Counted from the first letter of the stretch, positions 1 through 11,102 are shown. The stretch is DNA of 64,000 nucleotides from Betaproteobacteria bacterium (GCA_020621865.1 JAHRYW010000002.1:12778-76777); one strand, 5' to 3'. Notes: generated from the letters alone by a model not told the origin. Numbers and translations: made by a program.

Positions 1-106
1 TGAAACCCCTGCTTGTTATTTTTTATGCCGCCTTGTCGTTTTAATAGGTGGAGGGCAACCCTATTTCTAGCCTATCCAGGCAAAAAATCAAGGAGCAAAT
101 TCGGCC

Positions 107-883
107 TCAGATGCTGAGACGGCCGTCGGGCAAGGGATGGCTCAATTGCAGCCGGCTGATGGTCGGCAACAGGTTCAGGCGGGTGTCCTTCTTCAACTGC
201 TCGGCTCGGGCGCGCATCTCGTCGAGCGTGACATCGACCGGATTGCCGCCGGTCGCAAAGGCTATGGTGTTGCCGCTGTCGCACGACGGAAAGACCGCGA
301 CGCGCCCATCGAAGGCTGTCTTGATGCGTTCGACGCTGGCCTGGAAGCCCCGGTTGCGGCCGAGCAGGTTGATGCTGCAGATGCCCTTGTCGCTCAGCCG
401 TGCACGGCAAGCCTGGTAGAAGGGTTCGGTGTCGAGTACACCGGCCTTGGCATCGGGGTCGTAGCCATCGACCAGGATCAGGTCGAAACGGCGGTCGCCC
501 CCCAGCATGTAATCGGCGCCGCAGCCGATGACCACGTCGAGGCGAATCGGATCATCCGGCAGCTTGAAGTACTGACGGGCGACAAACTCGACCTGCGGGT
601 TGATCTCGACCACGGTAATCCGGCAATCCGGCAGGTAGCGGTAGATGAACTTGGCCAGCGAACCGGCGCCCAGACCGATCAGCAGCGCGCTGCGCGGCCA
701 CTGTTGCGGCGGGCGCAGCAGCAGGCCAGCCATCATCTCGCGGGTATAGGCCAGTTCCAGCGACCACGGCCGGGCGATGCGCATGGCGCCCTGGATCCAG
801 TCGGAGCCGAAGTGCAGGTTGCGCACACCGTCTTCTTCGCTGATATCGACGGAATGTTGGGGGGATTTCTTTGCGGGTCGCAT
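107..883 (-). CDS. Spermidine synthase-like (aminopropyltransferase-fold) protein
   Basis: A 258-residue protein with a class I SAM/dcSAM-binding Rossmann fold. The nucleotide loop LLIGLGAGSLAKF lies near residues 67-79, followed by the acidic strand end VVEINP and the LVDGYD segment where polyamine synthases carry a catalytic Asp. The classical GGGDG loop of true spermidine synthases is GLGAG here, so polyamine transfer is not assured; many such proteins are annotated only as spermidine synthase-like. The ORF track begins at 907, inside the tRNA-Arg gene, so I chose the ATG at 883 (MRPAKK). No strong ribosome binding site is visible. The gene reads away from the tRNA and its product is probably cytosolic. 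Confidence 0.75.
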   Translation of the reverse strand: MRPAKKSPQHSVDISEEDGVRNLHFGSDWIQGAMRIARPWSLELAYTREMMAGLLLRPPQQWPRSALLIGLGAGSLAKFIYRYLPDCRITVVEINPQVEFVARQYFKLPDDPIRLDVVIGCGADYMLGGDRRFDLILVDGYDPDAKAGVLDTEPFYQACRARLSDKGICSINLLGRNRGFQASVERIKTAFDGRVAVFPSCDSGNTIAFATGGNPVDVTLDEMRARAEQLKKDTRLNLLPTISRLQLSHPLPDGRLSI

Positions 884-895
884 GGCCGGGATGGG

Positions 896-970
896 TGGCG
901 TCCCCACCCGGAATCGAACCAGGAACTGCTCCTTAGGAGGGAGCCGTTATATCCATTTAACTATGGAGAC
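896..970 (-). tRNA. tRNA-Arg (anticodon CCU)
   Basis: On the minus strand the gene starts GTCTCCA, which pairs with TGGGGAC at the 3' side. It has a D-arm region GTTAAATGGATATAAC, an anticodon stem GCTCC/GGAGC around a CTCCTAA loop with anticodon CCT, and a T-arm CCTGG-TTCGATT-CCGGG. Discriminator G and an encoded CCA (plus-strand tgg at 896-898) complete it. It would read the AGG Arg codon. Confidence 0.95.
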
Positions 971-1096
971 GCTTAGGAGGCGGCATTGTACCGGGGCGGC
1001 CGGGCTTGCGATAGATGCGGCCGGTGCTGCGCCAAGCGGCTAAAATGCCGGTTCTGCCAACGCGGTGCCAAACCGGCGCTGCCCCCACCGTGTGCC

Positions 1097-3019
<1,923 letters not shown>

Positions 3020-3076
3020 TTGCTGATCTGCGGCGCCCGTCAGGTGCCGCCAGCGGCCTGATTGGCGCTAATTAGG

Positions 3077-3934
3077 TCAGGCTTCGGCCTGTCCGTCGGC
3101 CTCGCGGGCGGGCATCGGCTCCAGCCCCAGGCGTTGCCGGACGGTCTCCGGTGTAATGTTGAGCAGCTCGCCGATATCCTTGAAATCGTCGGGCAGGGCC
3201 GGGTCGTCCCAGCCGTGCGACGAGTGACGGGCCAGGCGGACGGCCAGCGTGGCGTTCTTGACGCGCAGCGAATCGGCATGGTCGTCGTCGATCAGTTTCT
3301 GCAGCAGTTCAGGCAGGTGCCAGACGCGGCATAGTTCGAGCTGGATTTCCTGGAAGGTGAAGCCCAGTGTCTGCTTCTGGGCATCAGCGCTGCGCATGTG
3401 CGGGTGCTGCTTCTGCAGGTCGAGGATGGCCAGCCCGAGTTTCGGGGCAGAGCACCAGATGAGAGTTTCGGCCAGGTCGTGGAGCAGGGCGGCGATGCGC
3501 ACCTCTTCCATGTTCACATCGTGGCGCCAGATCGCCCATTCCTGCGCATAATCGGCGGCGCGCTGGGCGCGGCGGACGATCTGCAGGACGCCGAGCAGGG
3601 CCTGGGGACCGGCTTCCTTGAGCTGATCCTCGATCGTGTACAGCTCCTGGAAACGGTTGAAGAAGGGCTCGATGCCGGCCATCATCACGGCGCTGGCGAT
3701 GGTCGTGATGTCGCGTTGCAGGGAGCGGCCGCGCATCGGCTGGATAAAGGCCAGCACGCGCACGGTCAGGATCGGGTCCTGGAGAATCAGGCGGGCCAGT
3801 TCGCGGACATCGACGCGGTCGAGGTCGGCCCGCATTTCATCAAGCCGTCGCTTGGTGACGCGCAGGACGGGCAGGCTGTTGCTGTTGAACAGCAAGGTCC
3901 AGGAATCGATGTCCGGCAGCGGATGGTCGAGCAT
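3077..3934 (-). CDS. HDOD domain protein
   Basis: A 285-residue protein consisting largely of an HDOD domain, a catalytically degenerate HD fold used in bacterial signalling. Visible hallmarks are the helical core beginning LARLILQDPILTVRVLAFIQP, a later AALLHDLAETLIW segment, and a C-terminal helix-turn-helix-like stretch (LLNITPETVRQRL). No output domain or membrane segment is present. It is convergent with uup and divergent from the MBL hydrolase at 4059. A second HDOD gene lies about 1 kb away, which suggests a shared signalling theme. Its specific role cannot be told from sequence. Confidence 0.8.
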   Translation of the reverse strand: MLDHPLPDIDSWTLLFNSNSLPVLRVTKRRLDEMRADLDRVDVRELARLILQDPILTVRVLAFIQPMRGRSLQRDITTIASAVMMAGIEPFFNRFQELYTIEDQLKEAGPQALLGVLQIVRRAQRAADYAQEWAIWRHDVNMEEVRIAALLHDLAETLIWCSAPKLGLAILDLQKQHPHMRSADAQKQTLGFTFQEIQLELCRVWHLPELLQKLIDDDHADSLRVKNATLAVRLARHSSHGWDDPALPDDFKDIGELLNITPETVRQRLGLEPMPAREADGQAEA

Positions 3935-4058
3935 GTCGTGGTGGCCTTAGAAATGGGTGGTTGCCTGCGAGCAGGGGGCAGTTTAAGGGCGCCGTCCTCG
4001 CCGGGCAAGGGCGCCGGCATGCGATAATCCTGATCGCTCAAACATTTGATGACTCGCC

Positions 4059-4703
4059 ATGCAATACGCCATCGTTCCGGTTACGCCCTTCGAACAGAAT
4101 TGCACCGTTTTCTGGTGCGAAAACACCCGTCAGGCCGTGGTGATCGATCCGGGCGGCGACGTCGAGCGCATCGTGCGTTTGCTTGAGGATGAAAAGCTGA
4201 CACTGGCCAAGATTCTCGTCACCCACGGCCATATCGACCATGCCGGCGGCGTCGCTGCGCTCGCCGAGAAGACGGGCGTGACGACCATCGAGGGGCCGCA
4301 TGAAGAAGATCGTTTCTGGATCGAGGGCATGCCGCAGCAGAGCAAGATGTTCGGCTTTCCCAATGTGCGCAGCTTCGAGCCGACGCGCTGGCTGAAAGGC
4401 GGCGACAAGGTCAGTTTTGGCGAGGTGGAACTCGATGTGCTGTATTGCCCGGGTCATACGCCGGGACATGTCATTTTCTTTCACGCGCCGAGCCGGCTGG
4501 CGCAGGTTGGCGATGTGCTGTTCCAGGGCTCGATCGGCCGCACCGATTTTCCGCGTGGCGATTACGACACCTTGATCCATTCGATCAAGGAGCGTCTCTT
4601 CCCGCTCGGCGACGATGTCGATTTCATTCCCGGCCACGGGCCGATGTCGACCCTGGGCGAGGAACGCAAGTACAACCCCTTCCTGAGCGGCCGTTTCGGC
4701 TGA
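4059..4703 (+). CDS. MBL-fold metallohydrolase, glyoxalase II-like (YcbL type)
   Basis: A 214-residue metallo-beta-lactamase fold protein. The metal-binding motif THGHIDHAGG is near residues 60-69. Further ligands follow in CPGHTPGHV and the late PGHGP motif. The length matches the short YcbL/GloB2 group, which lacks the C-terminal helical domain of classical glyoxalase II. The likely reaction is hydrolysis of a glutathione thioester such as S-lactoylglutathione, but the substrate is not proven. There is no signal peptide, so it is cytosolic. The neighbouring EAL-HDOD gene is convergent, with its stop abutting this one at 4704. Confidence 0.88.
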   Translation: MQYAIVPVTPFEQNCTVFWCENTRQAVVIDPGGDVERIVRLLEDEKLTLAKILVTHGHIDHAGGVAALAEKTGVTTIEGPHEEDRFWIEGMPQQSKMFGFPNVRSFEPTRWLKGGDKVSFGEVELDVLYCPGHTPGHVIFFHAPSRLAQVGDVLFQGSIGRTDFPRGDYDTLIHSIKERLFPLGDDVDFIPGHGPMSTLGEERKYNPFLSGRFG

Positions 4704-5882
4704 TCAGGCCGTTGGGCGGATTTTTCCGGCCCAGTTGAGGGCGTCGAGTTGGGCGTCAAGGTAATCGCCACCGTCGATGCCCAGCGTCTTGAGGCGGAGG
4801 GTGGCCGTGCTCAGGTCATGCTTGTCCACCGCATCGATCGCCCCGAGCAGTTGCCCCAGGTTTCCTTCGTGCGCCAGCAGCGCCTTGGCGGAAACCTCCG
4901 GCAGTGGCAGCTGATGCAGGATTTCGGGCATCGGCATGCAAAGCAGGACGTCGAGCAGCGAGAAAGTGCCGACCATGAAGGCGATATCGCTATCGCTTTC
5001 GGGTGGCTCCGACTGCGGCAGCTTGCCGGCTAGCAGTTCGAGCAGGCGACCGCGGGCGGCAGCCTTCTGGAGCAGAGGATTCGGGTGCTGGCCATTGTTC
5101 GGGTCGGAGTACACCAGCAGTTGCAGCCAGCGCTGCAACTGGCGCCGGCCAAGCAGGTTGATCGCCTGCGTGAAACTGGTGATCGGGCTGGGGGGCGCAA
5201 TGGCCGCCGAATTGACCAGGCGCAGCAGGCTGTAGGACAGCTTTGGTTCTTCCCGGAAAATGGCATCCAGGGCACCGGTGTCGGCATCCTCGCAGATCAG
5301 GCCGAGCAATTTCAGCAATTTCATCCGCGTGATGTCGGGCCTGGGAGTGCCCGTTGGGCGGGTCAGCAGAAACTCGCCGGACGACAGGGTGCAGGCGTTG
5401 CTCAGCGCCCATTGACGGTCAACATGGGTATGGACGTCGGTGGCGATCACCGTGGTCCGACTGGCCATGCCGAGCAGGGTGTAAGGCGGTAGGCTGCGGG
5501 CGTGACTGGCGCCGATCAGCAGATAGTCCCAGGTGCCGGTGGCGGGTAGCTTGCTCTCCGGCGTAACGACCAGGGCGACTTTGTGTTGTGCCTGGCGCAA
5601 CGCAGCTTCGAGGCGCGCCAGCGCTTCGCCGTCCTGGTCGCCGCTGCGGGCCGAAAATACCGTGACCGAGCGCTCCATTGTCTGGGCCGCTTCACTGGCC
5701 TCGGGGAGGGCGGGAATGAACCACAGCATCCGCTTGTCGATGGCTTCGAATTGCGGCGAGGTGCGCAGGCGGGACAGCGCTTCAAGGCTGGCGCGGCCGG
5801 GGGCGAATTCGATGCGGAAGCCTGACCAGGCATCGTCCGCGCCGAGCAGCGGATGAACGAAAATAGGGTCCGAGCAGGGCAT
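4704..5882 (-). CDS. EAL-like/HDOD signalling protein (YuxH type)
   Basis: A 392-residue protein whose N-terminal half looks like a degenerate EAL-type barrel without the catalytic EAL signature. The C-terminal half is an HDOD domain (about residues 190-385, beginning MKLLKLLGLICEDADTGALDAIFREEP). This matches the YuxH architecture, in which the EAL part has generally lost c-di-GMP phosphodiesterase activity. The track start at 5918 is a TTG. I prefer the ATG at 5882 (MPCSDPIF) preceded by a weak AGAGAA. It is divergent from the glycosylase gene at 5938 with only 55 bp between starts. Confidence 0.8.
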   Translation of the reverse strand: MPCSDPIFVHPLLGADDAWSGFRIEFAPGRASLEALSRLRTSPQFEAIDKRMLWFIPALPEASEAAQTMERSVTVFSARSGDQDGEALARLEAALRQAQHKVALVVTPESKLPATGTWDYLLIGASHARSLPPYTLLGMASRTTVIATDVHTHVDRQWALSNACTLSSGEFLLTRPTGTPRPDITRMKLLKLLGLICEDADTGALDAIFREEPKLSYSLLRLVNSAAIAPPSPITSFTQAINLLGRRQLQRWLQLLVYSDPNNGQHPNPLLQKAAARGRLLELLAGKLPQSEPPESDSDIAFMVGTFSLLDVLLCMPMPEILHQLPLPEVSAKALLAHEGNLGQLLGAIDAVDKHDLSTATLRLKTLGIDGGDYLDAQLDALNWAGKIRPTA

Positions 5883-5937
5883 TGGCTGTTCTCTGATTGT
5901 TTCGCACAATGTTAGCAAACTTGGGAGGCGCGCGTCT

Positions 5938-6615
5938 TTGAAAGATGATGAATTTGGCCGTTTTTTGCCACCGACCGTAGCATTTCCGGTTTCGCCGGCC
6001 GCACCGTCCTACTGGACTCGTGCCGCGGCTGAATTGTCGCGTCTGGATCCGTTGATGGCCGAGCTGGTCGAGCGCTATGCAGGCTTGTCGCTGGTCTCTC
6101 GCGGCGACCCCTTCGGAACCCTGGCGCGCTCCATCGTCGGGCAGCAAATTTCGGTCAAGGCAGCCGACGCAGTCTGGGCACGCTTTTCGGCGCAGGTCGG
6201 CGAAGTTTCGCCGGACTGCGTGCTGGGACTGGGCGAAGTGGGGTTGGTCGGCTGCGGTTTGTCGAAGCGCAAAATCGAATACCTCTGCGACCTGGCCGGC
6301 CATTTTTCCAGCGGCCGGCTCGATCCTCCGGCCTGGACAAGCCTTGATGACGAAGCGGTGATCGCCGAACTGACCGAAGTGCGCGGCATTGGCCGGTGGA
6401 CGGCGGAAATGTTCCTGATTTTCAACCAGATGCGGCCGGACGTCTTTCCGCTCGACGATATTGGCCTGCAACGCGCCGTGTCCGAGCGCTATCTTGCCGG
6501 TGAGAAGCCGTCGCGCCGGACCCTGGCCGCCTTTGGCGAACGTTGGCGTCCCTGGCGCTCGGTGGCGACCTGGTATTTGTGGCGCAGCCTCGATCCGCTG
6601 CCGGTGGAGTACTGA
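5938..6615 (+). CDS. DNA-3-methyladenine glycosylase II family (AlkA-like)
   Basis: A 225-residue HhH-GPD base-excision repair glycosylase. The helix start ARSIVGQQISVKAADAVW, the hairpin TEVRGIGRWTAEMFL and the catalytic Asp in FPLDDIGLQ mark the family. It removes alkylated purines from DNA and acts in the cytosol. Start choice: the ATGs just downstream are out of frame and hit a stop, whereas a TTG at 5938 is preceded by GGGAGG nine bases upstream. The first 16 codons therefore run through a copy of the dispersed repeat (5946-5986), giving DEFGRFLPPTVAF at the N-terminus ahead of the conserved domain. Confidence 0.87.
   Translation: MKDDEFGRFLPPTVAFPVSPAAPSYWTRAAAELSRLDPLMAELVERYAGLSLVSRGDPFGTLARSIVGQQISVKAADAVWARFSAQVGEVSPDCVLGLGEVGLVGCGLSKRKIEYLCDLAGHFSSGRLDPPAWTSLDDEAVIAELTEVRGIGRWTAEMFLIFNQMRPDVFPLDDIGLQRAVSERYLAGEKPSRRTLAAFGERWRPWRSVATWYLWRSLDPLPVEY
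5946..5986 (+). repeat. Dispersed repeat copy A, inside the glycosylase gene
   Basis: The 30-nt core at 5956-5985 runs GGCC, a six-T tract, then ACCGTAGCATTT, with the standard 22-nt spacing from GGCC to ACCG. It is read in frame as EFGRFLPPTVAF at the start of the AlkA-like protein. It has the same orientation as six of the other seven copies. Confidence 0.85.
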
Positions 6616-6674
6616 AACGCAGAGCGTCTGACCTTTGAGGTAAAATGCGCGCCAATTCAGAAAACGAGCAGTCC

Positions 6675-7643
6675 ATGAAAACAAGTTTCCTCGACTTCGA
6701 ACAATCGATTGCCGATCTTGAAGCCAAGATCGAAGAGCTGCGCTTCGTGCAGGATGACTCCGCCGTCGATATCTCGGAAGAGATCGATCGCCTGGAAAAG
6801 AAAAGCGGCCAGCTGACCAAGGACATCTACGCCAAGCTGTCGCCATGGCAGATCTCCCAGGTCGCCCGCCACCCGCAGCGTCCGTATACGCTGGATTACC
6901 TGTCGCTGATCTTCACCGATTTTGAAGAACTGCACGGCGACCGCGCCTTTGCCGACGATCATGCCATCGTTGGCGGTCTGGCCCGTTTCAATGGCCAGCC
7001 GGTCATGGTCATCGGCCACCAGAAGGGCCGCGACACCAAGGAAAAGATCTACCGCAACTTCGGTATGCCGCGCCCGGAAGGCTATCGCAAGGCCCTGCGC
7101 CTGATGAAGCTGGCCGAGAAATTCGGCCTGCCGGTCATGACCTTCGTCGACACCCCGGGCGCCTACCCTGGCATCGACGCCGAGGAGCGCGGCCAGTCCG
7201 AAGCCATCGGCCGCAACCTGTACGTGATGGCCGAACTGAAGGTGCCGGTCATCGTCACCATCATCGGTGAGGGCGGCTCCGGCGGCGCGCTGGCCATCGC
7301 CGTCGGCGATACGGTGCAGATGCTGCAATATTCCACCTATTCCGTGATTTCGCCCGAAGGCTGTGCCTCCATCCTGTGGAAGAGCGCCGAAAAGGCGCCC
7401 GAGGCCGCCGAGACCATGGGCATCACCGCGCAGCGCCTGAAAACGCTGGGCCTGATCGACAAGATCGTCAGCGAACCGCTCGGCGGCGCTCATCGCGATC
7501 ACGCCGCGATGGCGCAGAATCTCAAGAAAGCCCTGCAGGAGGCGCTCAAGCAGCTTTCCGGGTTGTCGACGGCGGAACTGCTGGCGACGCGCTACGAGCG
7601 GCTGATGAGCTATGGCCGCTTCAAGGAACAGCCTGTCGCCTGA
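6675..7643 (+). CDS. accA: Acetyl-CoA carboxylase carboxyltransferase subunit alpha
   Basis: A 322-residue AccA. It forms the alpha2beta2 carboxyltransferase with AccD and transfers carboxyl from carboxybiotin to acetyl-CoA, the first step of fatty acid synthesis. The family N-terminus [23 protein letters not shown] fixes the start at 6675 rather than the track ATG at 6645. Crotonase-fold glycine loops are seen at [15 protein letters not shown] and [15 protein letters not shown]. The gene overlaps tilS by 32 nt, so the two are almost certainly co-transcribed, an arrangement also known in other proteobacteria. Confidence 0.97.
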   Translation: MKTSFLDFEQSIADLEAKIEELRFVQDDSAVDISEEIDRLEKKSGQLTKDIYAKLSPWQISQVARHPQRPYTLDYLSLIFTDFEELHGDRAFADDHAIVGGLARFNGQPVMVIGHQKGRDTKEKIYRNFGMPRPEGYRKALRLMKLAEKFGLPVMTFVDTPGAYPGIDAEERGQSEAIGRNLYVMAELKVPVIVTIIGEGGSGGALAIAVGDTVQMLQYSTYSVISPEGCASILWKSAEKAPEAAETMGITAQRLKTLGLIDKIVSEPLGGAHRDHAAMAQNLKKALQEALKQLSGLSTAELLATRYERLMSYGRFKEQPVA

Positions 7644-8583
7644 TCTGCCGGAGCGGGTCGGCGCCTTTCTCGTCGCCCGCCTGGGGCCGGACGAACGCCT
7701 GACGGTCGGGCTTTCCGGTGGTTGCGACTCGGTTGTCCTGCTCCATCTGCTGGCCAGGCTGGGTTACACCGCCCGCCTCGATGCCATCCACGTCCATCAC
7801 GGACTTTCTGCCAATGCCGATGCCTGGGCGCAGTTTTGTGCCGACTATTGCACCCGCCTGGGTATCCCGCTGAGCATTCGCCGGGTTGTGGTCGATCCGT
7901 CCCCGGGCTTGGGCTTGGAGGCAGCGGCCAGAGAGGCGCGCTATGCAGCCTTTGCCGAAACCGCCCGCGATTGTCTGCTGCTAGCCCAGCATCGGGGCGA
8001 TCAGGCTGAAACCGTCTTGTTCAACCTGCTGCGCGGCGCCGGTGTGACCGGCGCGGCCGGCATGCCCGCCGAACGCGCTTTCGGCAAGCTGCGCCTGCTT
8101 CGCCCGCTGCTCGATTGCTCCCGTGCCGACATCGAGGCTTACGCCGGCGAAGTCGGCCTCTCATGGGTCGATGACGAGAGCAATGCCGATACCTCGCTGA
8201 CCCGCAATTTTCTGCGCCATGAAGCGCTGGCGGCGCTCAATCAGCGCTTCCCGGCGGCCGAGGCGTCGTTGGCTCAGGCCGCCCGCCATTTCGGCGAAGC
8301 CGCCTGTTTACTCGACGACCTTGCGGTCATCGACTGGCAGCAAATCAGCGACAACGATGCGCTGCGCCTGTCGGCGCTGAAAACGCTGTCGCTGCCCCGG
8401 CTGAAGAATCTGCTGCGCTACCGCTTGCGCCAGTTGGGCTGGCAGGTTCCCGTCGCCAGTCGCCTCGAGGAATTCGCCCGCCAGTTGCAGTCCGCCGGGC
8501 CTGACCGGCACCCGGAACTGCGCTTGCCAGGGGGCAGAATGCGCGCGGCGCGCGGCCTGCTGCATTGGTTGCCGGAAAAATAA
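7612..8583 (+). CDS. tilS: tRNA(Ile)-lysidine synthase, short form
   Basis: The product attaches lysine to C34 of the tRNA-Ile CAU anticodon using ATP, changing AUG decoding to AUA. The N-type ATP pyrophosphatase P-loop [12 protein letters not shown] is near residues 34-45. The PP-loop domain and the central helical substrate domain are present, with [22 protein letters not shown] a conserved stretch. At 323 residues it lacks the roughly 100-residue C-terminal domain of the E. coli enzyme (432 residues), resembling minimal forms such as that of Aquifex. The ATG at 7612 lies inside accA. It is essential in most bacteria. Confidence 0.93.
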   Translation: MAASRNSLSPDLPERVGAFLVARLGPDERLTVGLSGGCDSVVLLHLLARLGYTARLDAIHVHHGLSANADAWAQFCADYCTRLGIPLSIRRVVVDPSPGLGLEAAAREARYAAFAETARDCLLLAQHRGDQAETVLFNLLRGAGVTGAAGMPAERAFGKLRLLRPLLDCSRADIEAYAGEVGLSWVDDESNADTSLTRNFLRHEALAALNQRFPAAEASLAQAARHFGEAACLLDDLAVIDWQQISDNDALRLSALKTLSLPRLKNLLRYRLRQLGWQVPVASRLEEFARQLQSAGPDRHPELRLPGGRMRAARGLLHWLPEK

Positions 8584-8661
8584 CAAAGTGTTACCAAGCG
8601 CCTTTCCGCGGCGATTGGCCTTCAGTTACAATCAACAGATTATTTATTCCAAAAACAGGCC

Positions 8662-9540
8662 ATGATTACTGGATCCATTGTCGCCATCGTTACGCCCATG
8701 CACGAGGATGGCAGTCTCGATTTGAATTCCCTGCGCAGCCTGGTCGATTTCCATGTGCGCGAAGGCACGGACGCCATCGTGGTCGTCGGTACGACCGGCG
8801 AATCGCCGACGGTCAATGTCGAGGAACATTGTGAACTGATCAAGGTGACGGTCGACCATGCGGCCGGCCGCATTCCCGTCATCGCCGGCACCGGCGCCAA
8901 TTCGACGGCAGAAGCCATCGAACTGACCGAATTCGCCAAGAAGGCCGGCGCCGACATGGCCCTGTCGGTCGTCCCCTACTACAACAAGCCGACCCAGGAA
9001 GGCCTCTATCGCCACTTCAAGGCGATTGCCGAAGCCGTTGAGTTGCCGGTGCTGCTCTACAACGTGCCGGGCCGTACCGTCGCCGACATGGCCAACGACA
9101 CCATTCTGCGTCTGGCCGAAGTGCCGGGCATCGTCGGCGTCAAGGACGCAACCGGCAACTTCGACCGCGCCTGCGACCTGATCGCCCGCGCACCGAAGGA
9201 TTTCGCCCTGTACAGCGGCGACGACATGAGCTGCGTGTCGACGATCATGATGGGCTTCCACGGCAACATCTCGGTGACCGCCAACGTCGCACCGCGCCTG
9301 ATGCACGAAATGTGCGTTGCGGCTGCAGCCGGCAATGTCGCCCGCGCCCGCGAAATCCAGTTCAAGCTGCTCGGTTTGCATCGCGACCTGTTCTGCGAAG
9401 CCAACCCGATTCCGGTCAAGTGGGCTGTGCACAAGATGGGCCTGATGCCCAATGGCATCCGCCTGCCGCTGACCACCTTGTCGGAAGCCAACCAGGCTCG
9501 CGTACTCGCCGCCATGCGCCAGGCCGGCGTGATCGCCTGA
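8662..9540 (+). CDS. dapA: 4-hydroxy-tetrahydrodipicolinate synthase
   Basis: A 292-residue TIM-barrel aldolase that condenses pyruvate with aspartate semialdehyde in the lysine and diaminopimelate pathway. Key residues are visible: the TT pair in [10 protein letters not shown], the catalytic Tyr in LLYNVPGRT and the Schiff-base Lys in VGVKDATGN. The length matches the E. coli enzyme (292). A good -10 (TACAAT, 8627-8632) lies upstream, so it may have its own promoter after tilS. It is followed after 14 bp by bamC, the dapA-nlpB order also seen in E. coli. Confidence 0.97.
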   Translation: MITGSIVAIVTPMHEDGSLDLNSLRSLVDFHVREGTDAIVVVGTTGESPTVNVEEHCELIKVTVDHAAGRIPVIAGTGANSTAEAIELTEFAKKAGADMALSVVPYYNKPTQEGLYRHFKAIAEAVELPVLLYNVPGRTVADMANDTILRLAEVPGIVGVKDATGNFDRACDLIARAPKDFALYSGDDMSCVSTIMMGFHGNISVTANVAPRLMHEMCVAAAAGNVARAREIQFKLLGLHRDLFCEANPIPVKWAVHKMGLMPNGIRLPLTTLSEANQARVLAAMRQAGVIA

Positions 9541-9554
9541 CGGAGTAACGAAAG

Positions 9555-10682
9555 ATGAATCGTCGGCTTTCCGGCCTTACCCTCTCCCTGCTCGCGGTCG
9601 CGCTGGCAGGGTGCAGCATGCTCCCTGATTCCCGCAAGATCGAGTACAAGTCGGCCGGCAAGGCGCCGACCCTGGAAGTTCCTCCAGACCTGTCGCAAAT
9701 CACTCGCGACGATCGCTATCTGGTCCCTGATTCCGCAGGCAAGGGTAGCGCTACCTACTCCGCTTACAGCGCAGACCGTTCGCCGAATTCCCAGGCACAG
9801 AACTCGACGGTTCTGCCGCAGATTGACAAGGTCCGTGTCGAGCGTTCAGGTAACCAGCGCTGGCTGGTCGTGACGGCTCCCGCCGACAAGCTCTGGGATA
9901 CGGTCAAGGAATTCTGGCAGGAAACCGGCTTCATCATCGCCATCGAACGTCCGGAAGCCGGCGTGATGGAAACCGACTGGGCAGAAAACCGCGCCAAGCT
10001 CGGCAACGACATTATTCGCAGTACGCTCGGTCGCTTGCTCGACTCGCTCTATTCGACCGGTGAGCGCGACAAGTTCCGGACCCGTTTCGAACCTGGGGCA
10101 ACGCCGGGAACGACCGACGTATTCATCAGCCATCGTGCCATGGAAGAGGTTTACACCTCGGCTGCCAAGGATGAAACTCGCTGGCAACCCCGACCTCCCG
10201 ACCCGGAACTGGAAGCGGAAATGCTGCGCCGCCTGATGGTTCGCTTCGGTTCGGAGGAAAAGCGGGCTGAGGCTTCTCTGGCCACCGCCAAGGCTGAGCC
10301 GCGTGCGAAGCTGGCCAAATCGGACGATGGTGCCGGCACCCTAGAGGTTTATGAGCGTTTCGACCGCGCCTGGCGCCGTGTTGGCCTGGCGCTTGATCGC
10401 GTCGGGTTCACTGTCGAAGACCGCGATCGGACCAGGGGGCTGTACTTTGTCCGCTATGTCGATCCGGAAGTGGATAACACCAAGAAGGACGATGGCTGGC
10501 TATCCAAGCTGGCTTTCTGGAAGGGTTCTGAACCTCCGCCTAGTTCCAAGGTGCAGTACCGAATCCACGTTAGCGATGCGGGGCAGCAGAGTGTTGTTCA
10601 GGTGCTATCGAATGAAGGTGGCACCGACAAATCGGAAACTTCGAAGAAAATTCTTGCCCTGTTGCTGCAGCAGCTGCAATAA
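9555..10682 (+). CDS. bamC: Outer-membrane assembly lipoprotein BamC (NlpB/DapX)
   Basis: A 375-residue lipoprotein. The signal peptide ends in a lipobox ALAGC with Cys near residue 20, then an unstructured region (YKSAGKAPTLEVPPDL) typical of the BamC segment that binds BamD. Two helix-grip domains follow, around residues 95-210 and 255-375. It is part of the beta-barrel assembly machine at the inner face of the outer membrane. The dapA-bamC order supports the call. An intrinsic terminator follows 35 bp after the stop. Confidence 0.9.
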   Translation: MNRRLSGLTLSLLAVALAGCSMLPDSRKIEYKSAGKAPTLEVPPDLSQITRDDRYLVPDSAGKGSATYSAYSADRSPNSQAQNSTVLPQIDKVRVERSGNQRWLVVTAPADKLWDTVKEFWQETGFIIAIERPEAGVMETDWAENRAKLGNDIIRSTLGRLLDSLYSTGERDKFRTRFEPGATPGTTDVFISHRAMEEVYTSAAKDETRWQPRPPDPELEAEMLRRLMVRFGSEEKRAEASLATAKAEPRAKLAKSDDGAGTLEVYERFDRAWRRVGLALDRVGFTVEDRDRTRGLYFVRYVDPEVDNTKKDDGWLSKLAFWKGSEPPPSSKVQYRIHVSDAGQQSVVQVLSNEGGTDKSETSKKILALLLQQLQ

Positions 10683-10717
10683 CAAACATCGCTGTTCCGG
10701 TTCATCCGGATGCGTTG

Positions 10718-10746
10718 AAAAAAGCCCGGTTGCTCCGGGCTTTTTT
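10718..10746 (+). terminator. Intrinsic terminator after bamC
   Basis: The hairpin AGCCCGG-TTGCT-CCGGGCT is followed by six Ts on the plus strand and preceded by an A run. It terminates the dapA-bamC transcript. Confidence 0.85.
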
Positions 10747-10811
10747 ACGACTTGTCGCAGGAAAAGGCAGGAAGGATTGCCTGGATGCCTCGGTTTTCTG
10801 GATACGACAGG

Positions 10812-10847
10812 CAATAAAAAACGGGGCCGAAGCCCCGTTTTTTATTG
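10812..10847. terminator. Bidirectional intrinsic terminator between bamC and the small lipoprotein
   Basis: A near-perfect palindrome, CAATAAAAAACGGGGC-CGAA-GCCCCGTTTTTTATTG, sits between the convergent genes. T-runs follow the stem on both strands, so it can serve either direction; it ends the lipoprotein gene on the minus strand. Confidence 0.85.
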
Positions 10848-10859
10848 AAAAAAGAAGAA

Positions 10860-11102
10860 TTACTTCTTTTCTTCAGCAGCCGGGGCGGCAGCCGGAGCAG
10901 CGGCTTCAGCCGGCTTGGCAGCGTCAGCAGCCGGGGCAGCAGCCGGAGCAGCAGCTTCAGCCGGCTTGGCTTCAGCCGGGGCAGCAGCCGGGGCCGGAGC
11001 AGCAGCAGGAGCCGGAGCGGCCGGAGCAGCGGCTTCTTCCTTCTTGCCGCAAGCGGTCAGGGCAACAGCGAGGAGAGCAGCAACGAGGATAGACTTATTC
11101 AT
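10860..11102 (-). CDS. Small Ala/Pro-rich lipoprotein
   Basis: An 80-residue product with a clear lipoprotein signal (MNKSILVAALLAVALTAC, Cys at 18), then GKKEE and a low-complexity tail of alternating Ala/Pro with interspersed Glu/Lys. The DNA of the tail is made of near-repeats of a gcagccggagcagc-like unit, so copy number may drift by slippage. I recognise no domain. A flexible, membrane-tethered surface or periplasmic linker is a fair inference only. It is flanked by terminators and its own -10, so it is monocistronic. Confidence 0.75.
   Translation of the reverse strand: MNKSILVAALLAVALTACGKKEEAAAPAAPAPAAAPAPAAAPAEAKPAEAAAPAAAPAADAAKPAEAAAPAAAPAAEEKK

Noticed and set aside
896-907. Start of the first gene inside the tRNA-Arg
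   Set aside because: The upstream ATG overlaps the tRNA 3' end; the ATG at 883 is the reasonable start.
10860-11102. Possible CRISPR-like or tandem DNA repeat array
   Set aside because: The repeats are the Ala/Pro codons of a lipoprotein, with no constant repeat-spacer pattern.
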